Shown here piece after piece: positions 24,049 through 32,488 of a DNA stretch of 64,000 nucleotides. Made by a program: the position numbers and the translations under genes. Under the pieces are notes generated by a model. It did not search any database. It saw only the letters and a list, made by a program, of their open reading frames with translations, and had not been told where the DNA came from. How positions within the stretch are numbered: the stretch's first letter is position 1; each line of letters starts with the position of its first letter. The stretch lies in NCBI RefSeq assembly GCF_002159845.1, contig NZ_NFJK01000014.1:1-64000 (forward strand). Reading direction: 5' to 3'. Source of the DNA: Anaeromassilibacillus sp. An250. Its GTDB lineage: Bacteria > Bacillota > Clostridia > Oscillospirales > Acutalibacteraceae.

Positions 24049-25485
24049 TTACCGCTCCGGCCCCCGGTCATGGGGCTTGTCCCGTTCCTGCCGGGCCAGT
24101 TGGTCGGCGGCCTTGCGGAGCCGTTCCACGGCTTTCAGTTCCTCCCGCATGGCTTTCATGTCGATGCTGTCCACCTGTTTCTGGGCGGTCAGCAGGTCGA
24201 TCTCACGCCGCCATTCCTTGGGAGTGATTTCCTCGCCGCTGGCTTTCAGCTCTTTCAGATACCGGGCCGCCGCGTCATAGAGGATCAGTTCCCGACTGTG
24301 GCGCTGCTCGAACAGTTCCCGTTTCTCCGGCTTCACCTTGGCAAGCTGCCTATGGACAGCCTTGTACTTGTTGTACTGCGCCCACATCTCCCCGCGTTCA
24401 GTGAGGACAGCAATCCGGCGCTCGGCCTGGACAATCTTCCCCCGCAGGTCATAGTAGCTGCTGTTCATGTCGGAGATTTTATCGTGGAGCTGCTGCATGG
24501 TCTTGATCCCGTTTGCCTGCATAAAGCTGAACAGGGCGGCGCTCTCCTGCAAAGCCCGGATTTTACCGGTGCGGGTGTCGGGCCGCTTGAGCTGCTGCTG
24601 GGCCTCCCACAAGTCAATCATGCTGGGCTGCTGGCCCTCCGGCTTCTCCGCCTCGGCCTTCGACCAGTTGTAGAGACGGGTAATGCGGGCCTTGATTTCT
24701 TTCAGCAGCTTGTTGTCGGCGGCGATCTGCCGGTTGACTTCCCCCTTGTCGGTGCGGATGCCGCGCTTCTCCATCTGGCTGGCCGCTGGCCCCAGGTGGA
24801 CAGAGGGGATTTTATCAATGCCCCGGCGCTTGTAGCTGCGGTGGTCTACCAGAGCGGGATGCCCGGCGGCCTCCAATGCCCGGTTGGTATAGGCCGCCCA
24901 TGCCGCCCGCCAAATCTCCACATTCCCTTTGTCGTTCCAGTCTGTGGTGTCCTCCCGGTGGTTCTTCCAGCCGCCTTTCCCGTCCGGGATGCGCTGGCCG
25001 TTCTCGTCCAGGTCGTATGCCTTTCGGCACTTCGCGCCCCATGCGCCATTTTCTTTTAAGGGCCGGACGGTCAGCATGATATGGACATGGGGGTTGCCGG
25101 TTCCCTTGTCATGGATGGCAAAATCGGCGCACATCCCCTTGTCCACAAAGTTGTCCTTCACATAGGCCCGGACAAGGGCAAGCTGCTGTTCTCTGGTAAG
25201 CTCGCGGGGGAGGGCCGCTTCAATCTCGCGGGCAAGCTGGCTGTCCCTGGCTTTCTCGACCTGCTCCACACTGTTCCAGAGGGTGTAGCGGTCTGCAAAT
25301 GACCGCGGGGCGTGGGCGGGCAGCATGATTTCCGCATGGACAACGCCGCCTTTCCGGGTGTAATCGTGGGTCAGGCCGTCCCATTCATTCGTCAGCCTGG
25401 TTCCGCTTCGGTAGGCGGCTGCGGCAACAGCGGAACGGCCCTCGCTGCGCTTGATGATACTGACGGGGATATGACAAAAATCTAT
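24049..25485 (-). CDS. mobA: MobA/MobL (MobQ) relaxase of E2, likely ATA start
   Basis: About 478 aa. Relaxase motifs are SEGRSAVAAAAYRSG near residues 16-30, then CADFAIHDKGTGNPHVHIML near 113, the two-His metal site. The C-terminal half is a long coiled coil. The strongest ribosome site (AAAGGAGGTG) is followed 5 nt later by ATA at 25485, and no ATG, GTG or TTG lies in frame nearby. An ATA start is therefore the best reading. The oriT lies about 170 bp upstream. Confidence 0.88.
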   Translation of the reverse strand: MDFCHIPVSIIKRSEGRSAVAAAAYRSGTRLTNEWDGLTHDYTRKGGVVHAEIMLPAHAPRSFADRYTLWNSVEQVEKARDSQLAREIEAALPRELTREQQLALVRAYVKDNFVDKGMCADFAIHDKGTGNPHVHIMLTVRPLKENGAWGAKCRKAYDLDENGQRIPDGKGGWKNHREDTTDWNDKGNVEIWRAAWAAYTNRALEAAGHPALVDHRSYKRRGIDKIPSVHLGPAASQMEKRGIRTDKGEVNRQIAADNKLLKEIKARITRLYNWSKAEAEKPEGQQPSMIDLWEAQQQLKRPDTRTGKIRALQESAALFSFMQANGIKTMQQLHDKISDMNSSYYDLRGKIVQAERRIAVLTERGEMWAQYNKYKAVHRQLAKVKPEKRELFEQRHSRELILYDAAARYLKELKASGEEITPKEWRREIDLLTAQKQVDSIDMKAMREELKAVERLRKAADQLARQERDKPHDRGPER

Positions 25486-25635
25486 GGGGGCACCTCCTTT
25501 CGGTGAGGGATATTCAGGCCGCAGGGGACGGGACAGCCGCTTGCGGATGTTCCGTGACCTGTGGCGCACAAGGGGTTTGGGGAGTGTAGCTCCCCATCGC
25601 GGACGAAGTACGCTGGCAGCCCCCGGCAGGGCGCA

Positions 25636-25682
25636 CGACACCGGCAACGGTGTATAAGTGCGCCCTTGTAAACAAGGGACTT
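25636..25682. other. oriT: oriT of E2 (R1162/RSF1010-like nic region)
   Basis: ACACCGGCAACGGTGT forms an inverted repeat just before TAAGTGCGCCCT (25655-25666), the nic core known for MobQ relaxases. CCTTGTAAACAAGG follows. The same arrangement occurs upstream of the E1 relaxase. Confidence 0.8.
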
Positions 25683-25977
25683 ACGGCTTGTCCCCGGATT
25701 TCGGCAGTTTTGCGGCCAGTTCTGCCGCCCCCGGAAGATGGGACAGGGCAATCAGGAACGCCTTGACCTCTACGCCGGGAAGGTCGGGGGCCAGAGGGAA
25801 AATGCCCTCCAAAATGGCCCCGCGCTCAATCAGGCGGCGGGTGCGGGCCTTGCGTTCCTCGTTGCGCTGTTTGTTCTCCAAAATCTTCTGGCGGTTCTCA
25901 AGCTGCCGGATCTCCTTCAGGACTTCTTCGCGCTCGTCTTTTTTCTGTTTCGCTTGGGCGGTGCTGTCTTTGTGCAT
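25681..25977 (-). CDS. DUF3847-family small protein
   Basis: 98 aa from the ATG at 25977 (AAAGGAG upstream). A coiled coil (EEVLKEIRQLENRQKILENKQRNEERKARTRRLIERGAILE) is followed by a short C-terminal domain. A homologue sits in the same place in E1 (40183-40479), beside oriT. A role as relaxosome accessory protein is plausible from position only. It overlaps the upstream sigma-like gene by 61 nt. Confidence 0.75.
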   Translation of the reverse strand: MHKDSTAQAKQKKDEREEVLKEIRQLENRQKILENKQRNEERKARTRRLIERGAILEGIFPLAPDLPGVEVKAFLIALSHLPGAAELAAKLPKSGDKP

Positions 25978-26456
25978 ATCGCTTTCTCCTTTGGCGGCTC
26001 CATCCAGCCGCGCCTGATATAATATTTCTGTAACTTGATGATGGCGTTGCGTACCGTGACAATGGCAGCCGATGTGGTAAAGCCCTCGGCCCCGGCAATT
26101 TCCTTGAAGGGCTTGCCCTCCCAAAACCGGGCGTGAAGGCAGCTCGCCTGCCGGGGCGTCAGGGTGGCAAGGGCCTCCCGGAGCTGTTCCATCCTCAGGG
26201 CACGGGCGGCCTCCTGTTCCCGTTCCGTTTCCTTCTCCATCAGAATATCCTCCGGGGAAACGGCCTGCTCCGGGAAATGGTTTTCCATGCCGGGGGATGC
26301 GTCCAGAGAGTAACAGTGATAGTGCTGTTTGGCGTCATTGGCGTCCTCTGCGCGGCTTTCCTCCACAATGGCGTCTGCCACCTCGTCCGGCACTTCCACA
26401 AAGGTGTCTTTCTTACAAATCGGGTAGTAGTATTTTTTCAGGTTGATGGTTTTCAT
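25917..26456 (-). CDS. Sigma-70-like regulator, copy 1 of 4
   Basis: 179 aa from the ATG at 26456. The family N terminus MKTINLKKYYYPICKKDTFVEVPDEV is followed by an acidic middle and a sigma region 4-like helix-turn-helix (LREALATLTPRQASCLHARFWEGKPFKEIAGAEGF). The Lys-rich tail overlaps the DUF3847 gene. One of four related genes in a row; overlaps copy 2 by 4 nt. Confidence 0.8.
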   Translation of the reverse strand: MKTINLKKYYYPICKKDTFVEVPDEVADAIVEESRAEDANDAKQHYHCYSLDASPGMENHFPEQAVSPEDILMEKETEREQEAARALRMEQLREALATLTPRQASCLHARFWEGKPFKEIAGAEGFTTSAAIVTVRNAIIKLQKYYIRRGWMEPPKEKAICTKTAPPKRNRKKTSAKKS

Positions 26457-26914
26457 AGGCCACCTGTCCATTTTCGGCGCACGAAGTACCGGCGCAGCCG
26501 CCGAAGCGCCGCATGGATGGACTTCCCCGCCTGGGATGGGGTGATACCCTCCATCACGGCAATGTCCTTCACTTTCATCCCCAGCATATACCGGGCATGG
26601 ACGCGGCGGGCCTGCGTTGGGGGCAAAGAGGAAATGGCCTCATAGAGCCGCCGGAGCAGTTCGGCGTGTTCAGCCTGTTCCTCTTTCTGCACGATGTAGT
26701 CCTCTGGCGATGGCTGCGCCCAGCCGATGGCAGCCTTCTCAATCCCGTCGTCACAGTCAAGGGAGTAGTGGGCCTTGTAGCGGTACATCTTGCGCTCCCT
26801 GGCGGCCTCAGCCCGCTTGTCCAGCAGAAACGCTTCAACGATTTCATCCGACACCTCTACAAAGGTGTCCTCGGTGCAGAACGGGTAATACTGTTTCAGG
26901 TTGATCGTCTGCAT
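26453..26914 (-). CDS. Sigma-70-like regulator, copy 2 of 4
   Basis: 153 aa from the ATG at 26914. N terminus MQTINLKQYYPFCTEDTFVEVSDEIVEAFL; region 4-like part LPPTQARRVHARYMLGMKVKDIAVMEGIT. Same plan as copies 1 and 3 but clearly diverged. Separated from copy 3 by 10 bp. Confidence 0.8.
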   Translation of the reverse strand: MQTINLKQYYPFCTEDTFVEVSDEIVEAFLLDKRAEAARERKMYRYKAHYSLDCDDGIEKAAIGWAQPSPEDYIVQKEEQAEHAELLRRLYEAISSLPPTQARRVHARYMLGMKVKDIAVMEGITPSQAGKSIHAALRRLRRYFVRRKWTGGL

Positions 26915-26924
26915 AGGCCCGCCC

Positions 26925-27377
26925 TCATTCTGACGGGAAAAGGCCGTCATAGCAGCGGCGCATATTCCGCAGGCCTCGCCGGATGGCAATGCTGACTTTG
27001 CTACTGTGTACGCCCTCCATCTGGGCAATTTGGGGCTGGTTGATACCGGCGATGTAGTAGGCCCGGACACGGCGGGCCTGGGTGGGAGTGGTATGAGACA
27101 GGGCCTCCGGCAAGGCGGCAACCAGCCGCAGGCGGGCGGCCCGTTCCTCACGCTCCAAAAGGATTTCCTCCGGCGACCTGCCGTGTTCCAGCGCGTAGTT
27201 CTCCGCCCAGCTATATGCGTCCAGAGAGTACCAGGCGCGGTGGTAGACCTTCCGGCGCTCATAGTTGTTCATCTCGCGCTGGGCCTGCCGCATGGCCTCC
27301 CAAACCTCATCGCTGACCTCTACAAACTCGTCGTGCCGGTAGTGGGGATAAATCCACCGCAGATTGATTGTTTTCAT
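26925..27377 (-). CDS. Sigma-70-like regulator, copy 3 of 4
   Basis: 150 aa from the ATG at 27377 (GGAGG upstream). N terminus MKTINLRWIYPHYRHDEFVEVSDEVWEAM; region 4-like part TPTQARRVRAYYIAGINQPQIAQMEGVHSSKVSIAI. Aromatic and His residues in the N-terminal 20 aa recur in all copies and may form a small binding domain. Confidence 0.8.
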   Translation of the reverse strand: MKTINLRWIYPHYRHDEFVEVSDEVWEAMRQAQREMNNYERRKVYHRAWYSLDAYSWAENYALEHGRSPEEILLEREERAARLRLVAALPEALSHTTPTQARRVRAYYIAGINQPQIAQMEGVHSSKVSIAIRRGLRNMRRCYDGLFPSE

Positions 27378-27480
27378 AGGCTTACCTCCTGAAAATGGGA
27401 GAGGCGGGCAGCTTGTCCGCTGTCCGCCTCCCGCTGGGATAAGGGAAACAATCCCTTTCACTTGGTAGCCCGAAAAGGGG

Positions 27481-27894
27481 TCATTCGTATGGGTGGTTTC
27501 TCAAAATTTTTTGAAAAATTTTTCTGACCGCTTCAATGGAGCCTTGCACCGAACTCTTGGAGCAGCCGCACAGGGCAGCGATTTCCGAAAAACTCAGCCC
27601 GTCCAGGGCATAGAGCAGGAACCGGCGGCGCTGGGCCTCGGTGCAGGTGTCCAGGACGGCCATCAGCTCCCCCAGCGTTTCCATGCGGCAAAGGTAGTCC
27701 TCCGGCGTTTCGCCGTAGATACCCACGCCCTCGGTGGCAACTATGTACTCGTCAAACTCCCGGCCATCCCAGTGCCGCCGCTGCTCATGGAACAGGTTCT
27801 CGGTCTTGTGGTCGGCCCGGTCAAGAAATTCATAGACTTCCAGCGTGACCTCCACGGCCACAGCTTGTCCGTCGTAATTGATGGTGACTTCCAT
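27481..27894 (-). CDS. Sigma-70-like regulator, copy 4 of 4
   Basis: 137 aa. Begins MEVTINYDGQAVAVEVTLEVYEF, a divergent version of the N-terminal module. The C terminus CTEAQRRRFLLYALDGLSFSEIAALCGCSKSSVQGSIEAVRKIF is a clear sigma region 4 helix-turn-helix. First transcribed of the four. Genes of this kind control transfer functions in Tn916-type elements, but a row of four is unusual. Confidence 0.8.
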   Translation of the reverse strand: MEVTINYDGQAVAVEVTLEVYEFLDRADHKTENLFHEQRRHWDGREFDEYIVATEGVGIYGETPEDYLCRMETLGELMAVLDTCTEAQRRRFLLYALDGLSFSEIAALCGCSKSSVQGSIEAVRKIFQKILRNHPYE

Positions 27895-28062
27895 CTGCCT
27901 TTCCTCCGTTCAGATTTTTTGCGGGAAAATCTGAACGGGGCGGCGGGGAACGGCACCGGGGGCAGGGCTCGGGCCATGTTGACCCGATGTTCCGTCCCCA
28001 CAGGTATGAAAAAGCGCCCGGACAGCAGAAAGCTATTCGAGCGCAAAAAATACGGTATTCAG

Positions 28063-28176
28063 TTACATTGTGACAATTTTCGCACTGGCTGCCAGACGGG
28101 GCCTGTTCAGTGGCTGGGCTTTTTTTGACGGTAGTGCAAACATCGTCTGAATTTGTCGGCGGTCAGTGTGCTTCAT
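28063..28176 (-). CDS. Possible small peptide (37 aa)
   Basis: The frame starts MKHTDRRQIQTMFALPSKKA, with GGAGGGAG 6 nt before the ATG. Too short to classify. The rest of 27895-28343 contains no other gene that I can support, only a terminator. Confidence 0.35.
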   Translation of the reverse strand: MKHTDRRQIQTMFALPSKKAQPLNRPRLAASAKIVTM

Positions 28177-28240
28177 GGCGGCTCCCTCCGTAAGCCGCCG
28201 TGTCAGTGTGTAGGCGTCACTCCTTTGTCGAGGGCATAAA

Positions 28241-28275
28241 GAACGGCGGTCTTGATGTACTCAAAACCGCCGTTC
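28241..28275. terminator. Strong hairpin between the sigma array and the ABC cluster
   Basis: GAACGGCGGT (28241-28250) and ACCGCCGTTC (28266-28275) pair perfectly, extended by CTTGA/TCAA. On the plus strand ATTTT follows. Confidence 0.55.
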
Positions 28276-28343
28276 CATTTTAGGCGTGATGATTGTCTGC
28301 TGAACGACGGCTTTTTTTCTTTGCCGTCGTCCGGCAGAATATT

Positions 28344-28910
28344 TCACTCAATATTAAGTTCTGCACTACCTGTAAATTCTTCTCCCCATATTCCGAAATA
28401 GCTACTTCCGTTACCGACCTCAAATTTGCCGGTAAAGGTATCATTCGCCTGGAGAATTACAGTCGGGTCATTATTTCCTGATTGTAAGAAAATAATAGCT
28501 TCGCCTTCTTCAATCGTTAAAGTACATTCCACCTCAACGGTAGATCCTTTTTCACGCTCTACAGTAGTTCCTCCAAATAAAATTTCTGTTCCTGAAAAGC
28601 GAGTATAATCTGCCTGATATGTGCCAGTATAGCTATCTTCTCCTGCTGTACGTTTACCCTGCAAAAAGATTTCATTTGTAAGTGCAGTCTTTCCGCCTGC
28701 CTCATTGACTGAATTTATAGCATTTAATATTGTGTCCTTTACCTCGTCATCAGCAAGGTTCGCGGCAGAATCTAAAAGAGCATTTTTCCCATTTATCAGG
28801 TTTTCAAGAACAGCGTCTTTTCCATCAGCTAAAGCTTCAAAGACCTTTGAACAACCACATAAATTTAATACGCACGTCAGCGCTAATATGAAATAGATCT
28901 TTTTCTTCAT
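28344..28910 (-). CDS. Predicted lipoprotein (188 aa) of the ABC resistance cluster
   Basis: The signal peptide ends in a lipobox, LNLCGCSK, so Cys near residue 20 is the likely lipidation site. The rest is a helical segment (ALADGKDAVLENLINGKNALL) and a beta-rich domain (YTGTYQADYTRFSGTEILF). It follows two ABC permease genes on the same strand. Lantibiotic protection loci often carry a lipoprotein that traps the peptide outside the membrane; that function is inferred from context only. Confidence 0.65.
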   Translation of the reverse strand: MKKKIYFILALTCVLNLCGCSKVFEALADGKDAVLENLINGKNALLDSAANLADDEVKDTILNAINSVNEAGGKTALTNEIFLQGKRTAGEDSYTGTYQADYTRFSGTEILFGGTTVEREKGSTVEVECTLTIEEGEAIIFLQSGNNDPTVILQANDTFTGKFEVGNGSSYFGIWGEEFTGSAELNIE

Positions 28911-28914
28911 TTGC

Positions 28915-29691
28915 TCACCAGCCTCGTTTTCTGGCCGTCTTTCTTTTTTTCTTCGTGGCTACAAGTATCTGCGGCTTTCGCCCTTTTTTTGCCAGCAATA
29001 ATATGGAACATCCGATAATGGCCAATAATATAAAGATTGCAGGCAAAGGATGATAACTCATTCCATTTTCAACACCACACTCAGGGTCCATCAAAATCAT
29101 ACTTGCCTTAATTGGATACCAATTAAGCAACGTACCTTCAAAAGTACCAAAATAGCCGTAAACAAATGCAATCGCAACGCCCCCGAGAAAATTATTGGGA
29201 GAGCAGCTCATAATCAATATTATAGGTAAAACAGCAATATAAACGAGAACATTTGCTCCTGTTATCTGTAAAAGTGAGCTGCACACCGAACCCACGCTAA
29301 TTCCTGGAAATCCGGCTGCCGCACTAACCGTCAAACCAATCAGATTGCTAAAAAAGCTAAAAAAAATCGTAAGAAGCAAAAGGATCATCAATTTTCCTGC
29401 AAGCAGTCTGCGATAAGATAAAGGAATCGTCAAAATGTTTTTTATCGTATCGTTGGTATATTCTCTCGTGATAATATAACCGGCAATCAAGGTTATGATA
29501 ATCGGAAAAAACAACGTGCAGTTGTTAATCAAAACCTGACGCATAAAATATTCAAATGTCCATGTTTTTCCATCATCAGCCGTTGAATAAAAGAGAGACA
29601 GAAGTGCTGAGAGGGAAGTCATAATTATACCGGCTTTCACAACCGAGTATCGTTTCAGTTTAATAAACTCCATCTTTACTATTTTTCCCAT
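28915..29691 (-). CDS. ABC transporter permease 2 (lantibiotic-protection type)
   Basis: 258 aa from the ATG at 29691 (GAGGTG 6 nt upstream). Six hydrophobic segments, preceded by KMEFIKLKRYSVVKAG, the usual start of this permease family. The motif EYTNDTIKNILTIPLSYRRLLAGKL lies after the second membrane helix. Basic tail (KKKRKTARKRGW). It pairs with permease 1 to form the membrane half of the pump. Confidence 0.82.
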   Translation of the reverse strand: MGKIVKMEFIKLKRYSVVKAGIIMTSLSALLSLFYSTADDGKTWTFEYFMRQVLINNCTLFFPIIITLIAGYIITREYTNDTIKNILTIPLSYRRLLAGKLMILLLLTIFFSFFSNLIGLTVSAAAGFPGISVGSVCSSLLQITGANVLVYIAVLPIILIMSCSPNNFLGGVAIAFVYGYFGTFEGTLLNWYPIKASMILMDPECGVENGMSYHPLPAIFILLAIIGCSILLLAKKGRKPQILVATKKKRKTARKRGW

Positions 29692-29696
29692 CCTGT

Positions 29697-30515
29697 TCAC
29701 CTCGTCCATTTTTTATAAAATCGAATAATCAGCCACAAAGAAAGAGCAACCGTAATCAGCATGAGGAGTAGCGTATGGAGTGTACTGGGAATAATCGCAT
29801 ATGCCTCCGGCAGAAGATTATCTTTCTGTAAATGCTCCATCATGGAGCCGCTGGTCCAGTTCATCACACAGATTACTGGAAAAGAGTTCAAAAACATAAT
29901 TTTAGTTTCGCTGATTGTTGTTCCAACAGTGCCCAGTATTCCCCAATTTAAAATCGAGTAAAAGAATGACAGCAGGATGGACAACAGGAATGTACGGTTA
30001 AAATAAATAATCAGCAGAACAATCGGAAGAGATGCTGCAACGATGAGAATACCAAATACAATACTCATAATCAGCTTGTAACCCATCCCGTAAACCATTC
30101 CCATTTGAAAGACTTTTGCAAAAACAGCAACTGCAAGTGTGCTGATTATGCAAAAAGAAATACCAAAGATGAATAGCAGTGAAATCTTAGCCAAAATGAG
30201 TTGCGTATTCGTAACGGGGATCGTTCGTATATTTTTGAAAGTATCACAGTCACGTTCCATAAAAAACAGAACAGCAGCAATAATGCCGATTAAACATGGC
30301 AGCAAAAATACCAGGCCATATCCCAACATCATGGTGTAGGCGTAATCAAATCGGGTTTGCAGATAATGTTCTGTCGTATCTGCCGTCGAACCGGCTTTTG
30401 TCATATATACCAAAATAACAGGGAAAAACAATGCCAATGACAGAAACGCATAAATTAACTTTTTGCGCTTTAATTTCCAAAATTCACACTTAATCAATTT
30501 AAGCAATTCCTTCAC
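29697..30515 (-). CDS. ABC transporter permease 1 (lantibiotic-protection type)
   Basis: 272 aa, six predicted membrane helices. Start LLKLIKCEFWKLKRKKLIYAF and motif ERDCDTFKNIRTIPVTNTQLILAKI match the same family as permease 2. It overlaps the ATP-binding gene by 17 nt. Probable role: expulsion of a membrane-active peptide. Confidence 0.82.
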   Translation of the reverse strand: MKELLKLIKCEFWKLKRKKLIYAFLSLALFFPVILVYMTKAGSTADTTEHYLQTRFDYAYTMMLGYGLVFLLPCLIGIIAAVLFFMERDCDTFKNIRTIPVTNTQLILAKISLLFIFGISFCIISTLAVAVFAKVFQMGMVYGMGYKLIMSIVFGILIVAASLPIVLLIIYFNRTFLLSILLSFFYSILNWGILGTVGTTISETKIMFLNSFPVICVMNWTSGSMMEHLQKDNLLPEAYAIIPSTLHTLLLMLITVALSLWLIIRFYKKWTR

Positions 30516-31422
30516 CTCCGGTAACCTTTTTGAAATAATCCTCTAATGTTTCTTCACAAAGGTGAGCTTCGCTGACTGCAACTTTGTTGGAATCAAAAGC
30601 ATGAATTATAAAAGCCGCGTCCAGATTGAGATCGTACAGCATAAGGTTATGGTCGTCTTTTATGCTGAAATTTTGTGTATGGAACTCTGTTTCCAGAATG
30701 CGCCCCGCCTGCGCAGCGTCTGATATTCTAAAATGAATATATCTTCCATTTCTTTGTTCTAATTCTTCCAAACTTTCTTCTTCCAGCAAAACACCATGAT
30801 CGATAATTCCAATATCATCAGCCAGCAGTGCAATTTCGGACAAGATATGACTTGAAATCAAAATGGTTTTTCCGCGTTCCGTACAAAGGCTGCGGATAAA
30901 TTTTCTGACCTCAGCAATACCGATGGGGTCAAGTCCGTTAATTGGTTCGTCCAGAATTAAAAGTTCCGGGTCATGCATGATTGCAAGGGCAATCGCAAGA
31001 CGCTGTTTCATTCCTAAAGAATATTGGGAAAACAGCTTCTTATCCCGATAAGGCAGCCCTACCAATTCAAGAGAACGGCGAATGGAATCCCTTCCCGGCA
31101 CGCCTCTAAGCTCTGCAAAAATCCGAAGATTTTCAGTGCCAGTTAAATTGGGATAAAAACCCGGCGATTCAATCAAGCTACCAATACGGGGAAGTATTGT
31201 TCTTTCATCCGTCTGGATATTCCTGCCAAAAATATGCACAGTTCCGGAAGTTGGTTCTGTCAGCCCCAACAGCATTTTCATGGTTGTAGTTTTACCGGCT
31301 CCATTTCTCCCCAATAAACCATAGATACGTCCCCTTTTTACATGAATATTCAAGTCCGCAACACTTTTTTGTGTTTCATACTGTTTAGTAAGATTTCGTG
31401 TTTCAATAACATAATTATTCAT
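30499..31422 (-). CDS. ABC transporter ATP-binding protein (BcrA/LanF-like)
   Basis: 307 aa from the ATG at 31422 (GGAGG 9 nt upstream). Walker A GLLGRNGAGKTT near 36-47, signature YSLGMKQRLAIALA near 137, Walker B LLILDEPINGLDP near 155, H-loop SSHILSE near 187. A C-terminal extension of about 80 residues is usual in this group. First gene of the four-gene resistance operon, driven by the promoter with three direct repeats just upstream. Confidence 0.93.
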   Translation of the reverse strand: MNNYVIETRNLTKQYETQKSVADLNIHVKRGRIYGLLGRNGAGKTTTMKMLLGLTEPTSGTVHIFGRNIQTDERTILPRIGSLIESPGFYPNLTGTENLRIFAELRGVPGRDSIRRSLELVGLPYRDKKLFSQYSLGMKQRLAIALAIMHDPELLILDEPINGLDPIGIAEVRKFIRSLCTERGKTILISSHILSEIALLADDIGIIDHGVLLEEESLEELEQRNGRYIHFRISDAAQAGRILETEFHTQNFSIKDDHNLMLYDLNLDAAFIIHAFDSNKVAVSEAHLCEETLEDYFKKVTGGEGIA

Positions 31423-31448
31423 TATACATAGCCTCCTTTTTGCCACTG

Positions 31449-31496
31449 ATTATACTTTACCATGCCAACCTAACTTAAACCTAACCTAAACCTAAC
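31449..31496 (-). promoter_or_regulatory. Response-regulator operator and promoter of the ABC operon
   Basis: AACCTAAC occurs three times with exact 11-bp spacing (31467, 31478, 31489), the pattern bound by OmpR-type regulators. The minus-strand -10 TATAAT is at 31449-31454, and the -35 position falls inside the repeats, as in activated promoters. The regulator encoded at 32489 is the obvious binder. Confidence 0.8.
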
Positions 31497-31524
31497 CGGC
31501 AGCTAAAATTTATCCTCTTACAAA

Positions 31525-31552
31525 AAGTCCCCTGCGTTTGGCAGGGGAAACT
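31525..31552 (-). terminator. Terminator of the two-component operon
   Basis: TCCCCTG (31528-31534) and CAGGGGA (31542-31548) form the stem. On the minus strand TTTTT follows at 31522-31526. It separates the kinase gene from the ABC operon promoter. Confidence 0.7.
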
Positions 31553-32485
31553 TCAAGCACTCAAGGGGAAATCTATCATGAATATTGTTTTTTTATTAGG
31601 AACGCTGCTGACCGATATTGCTCCTCCCATTTTTTCAACCAACTGCTTTGTAATGGAAAGACCCAAACCGCTCCCTTTTCCAGACCTCCCTTTATCACAT
31701 TTGTACAATCGTTCAAAAACATGCTGTAAATCTTCCTTGCTAATTCCAATACCATTATCACAGATAGAAATTTCAATATGACGTTCCATTTTGTGCATGA
31801 TAATTTCAATGGAACTGGCATGGCTATGAGATATGACATTTTGTATCAGATTGTTGATAATACGGGTATAAGCATTTTCATCAATCATGATTTCACAGGC
31901 AGAAGATGGAAAATCTATATTAAAATCCAATCCGCATTCTTCAAAGACAGGTATCCAGTCTTTCAATATTGTACGGGTAAATTCAGTAACTTCAGTAGGT
32001 GTCATTACTATATCAAGATCTCCTGAATTTAATTTGAACCAATCAAACAGTATGTCGATATAATCTTTCAAATCATGGGCTTTTTTCCGGGCTGTTTCTA
32101 TATAGGTTTCTTTATCAGCCCCAACCACAATTTCTTTATGAACAGCATCCAGATAGCCGATCAGAATGGTAAGCGGTGTTCTTACGTCGTGAGATAGGCT
32201 TGACATTAGCTGTTTGTTGGCTTCATCCAGTTTGTTCATGGAAATAATGCGGCTTTCATAATTATTTACAATCGCATTGATTTTATAGGCTAACGGGGCT
32301 GTCAGGTCACTTTGGCTTGCAAGTATTTTAAGGTTTGCATTTCCACCTTCAATTTCCCCCAAAGCCTCTTCCATATCTGAAAATTTTTTCTTTGTATGAA
32401 TCAGTTTCGCCCATAGTATCACTGATACGAGGAAGAAAAATATACATCCTCCAAGGGCATATACAAAAGCATTTGAATACAGCAA
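31553..32485 (-). CDS. Sensor histidine kinase
   Basis: 310 aa. One N-terminal membrane helix (FVYALGGCIFFFLVSVILWAKLI) with almost no extracellular part. DHp motif SSLSHDVRTPLTILIGYLD near residue 95; ATP-binding N box NNLIQNVISHS, G1 DNGIGIS, G2 GKGSGLGLSI. Kinases of this short type sense through a partner, often the ABC permease. The gene starts 3 nt after the regulator stop. Confidence 0.9.
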   Translation of the reverse strand: MLYSNAFVYALGGCIFFFLVSVILWAKLIHTKKKFSDMEEALGEIEGGNANLKILASQSDLTAPLAYKINAIVNNYESRIISMNKLDEANKQLMSSLSHDVRTPLTILIGYLDAVHKEIVVGADKETYIETARKKAHDLKDYIDILFDWFKLNSGDLDIVMTPTEVTEFTRTILKDWIPVFEECGLDFNIDFPSSACEIMIDENAYTRIINNLIQNVISHSHASSIEIIMHKMERHIEISICDNGIGISKEDLQHVFERLYKCDKGRSGKGSGLGLSITKQLVEKMGGAISVSSVPNKKTIFMIDFPLSA

Positions 32486-32488
32486 GCC

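Noticed and set aside
27006..28128. Plus-strand frames over the sigma-like array
   Set aside because: Antisense shadows of four clear minus-strand genes with good ribosome sites.
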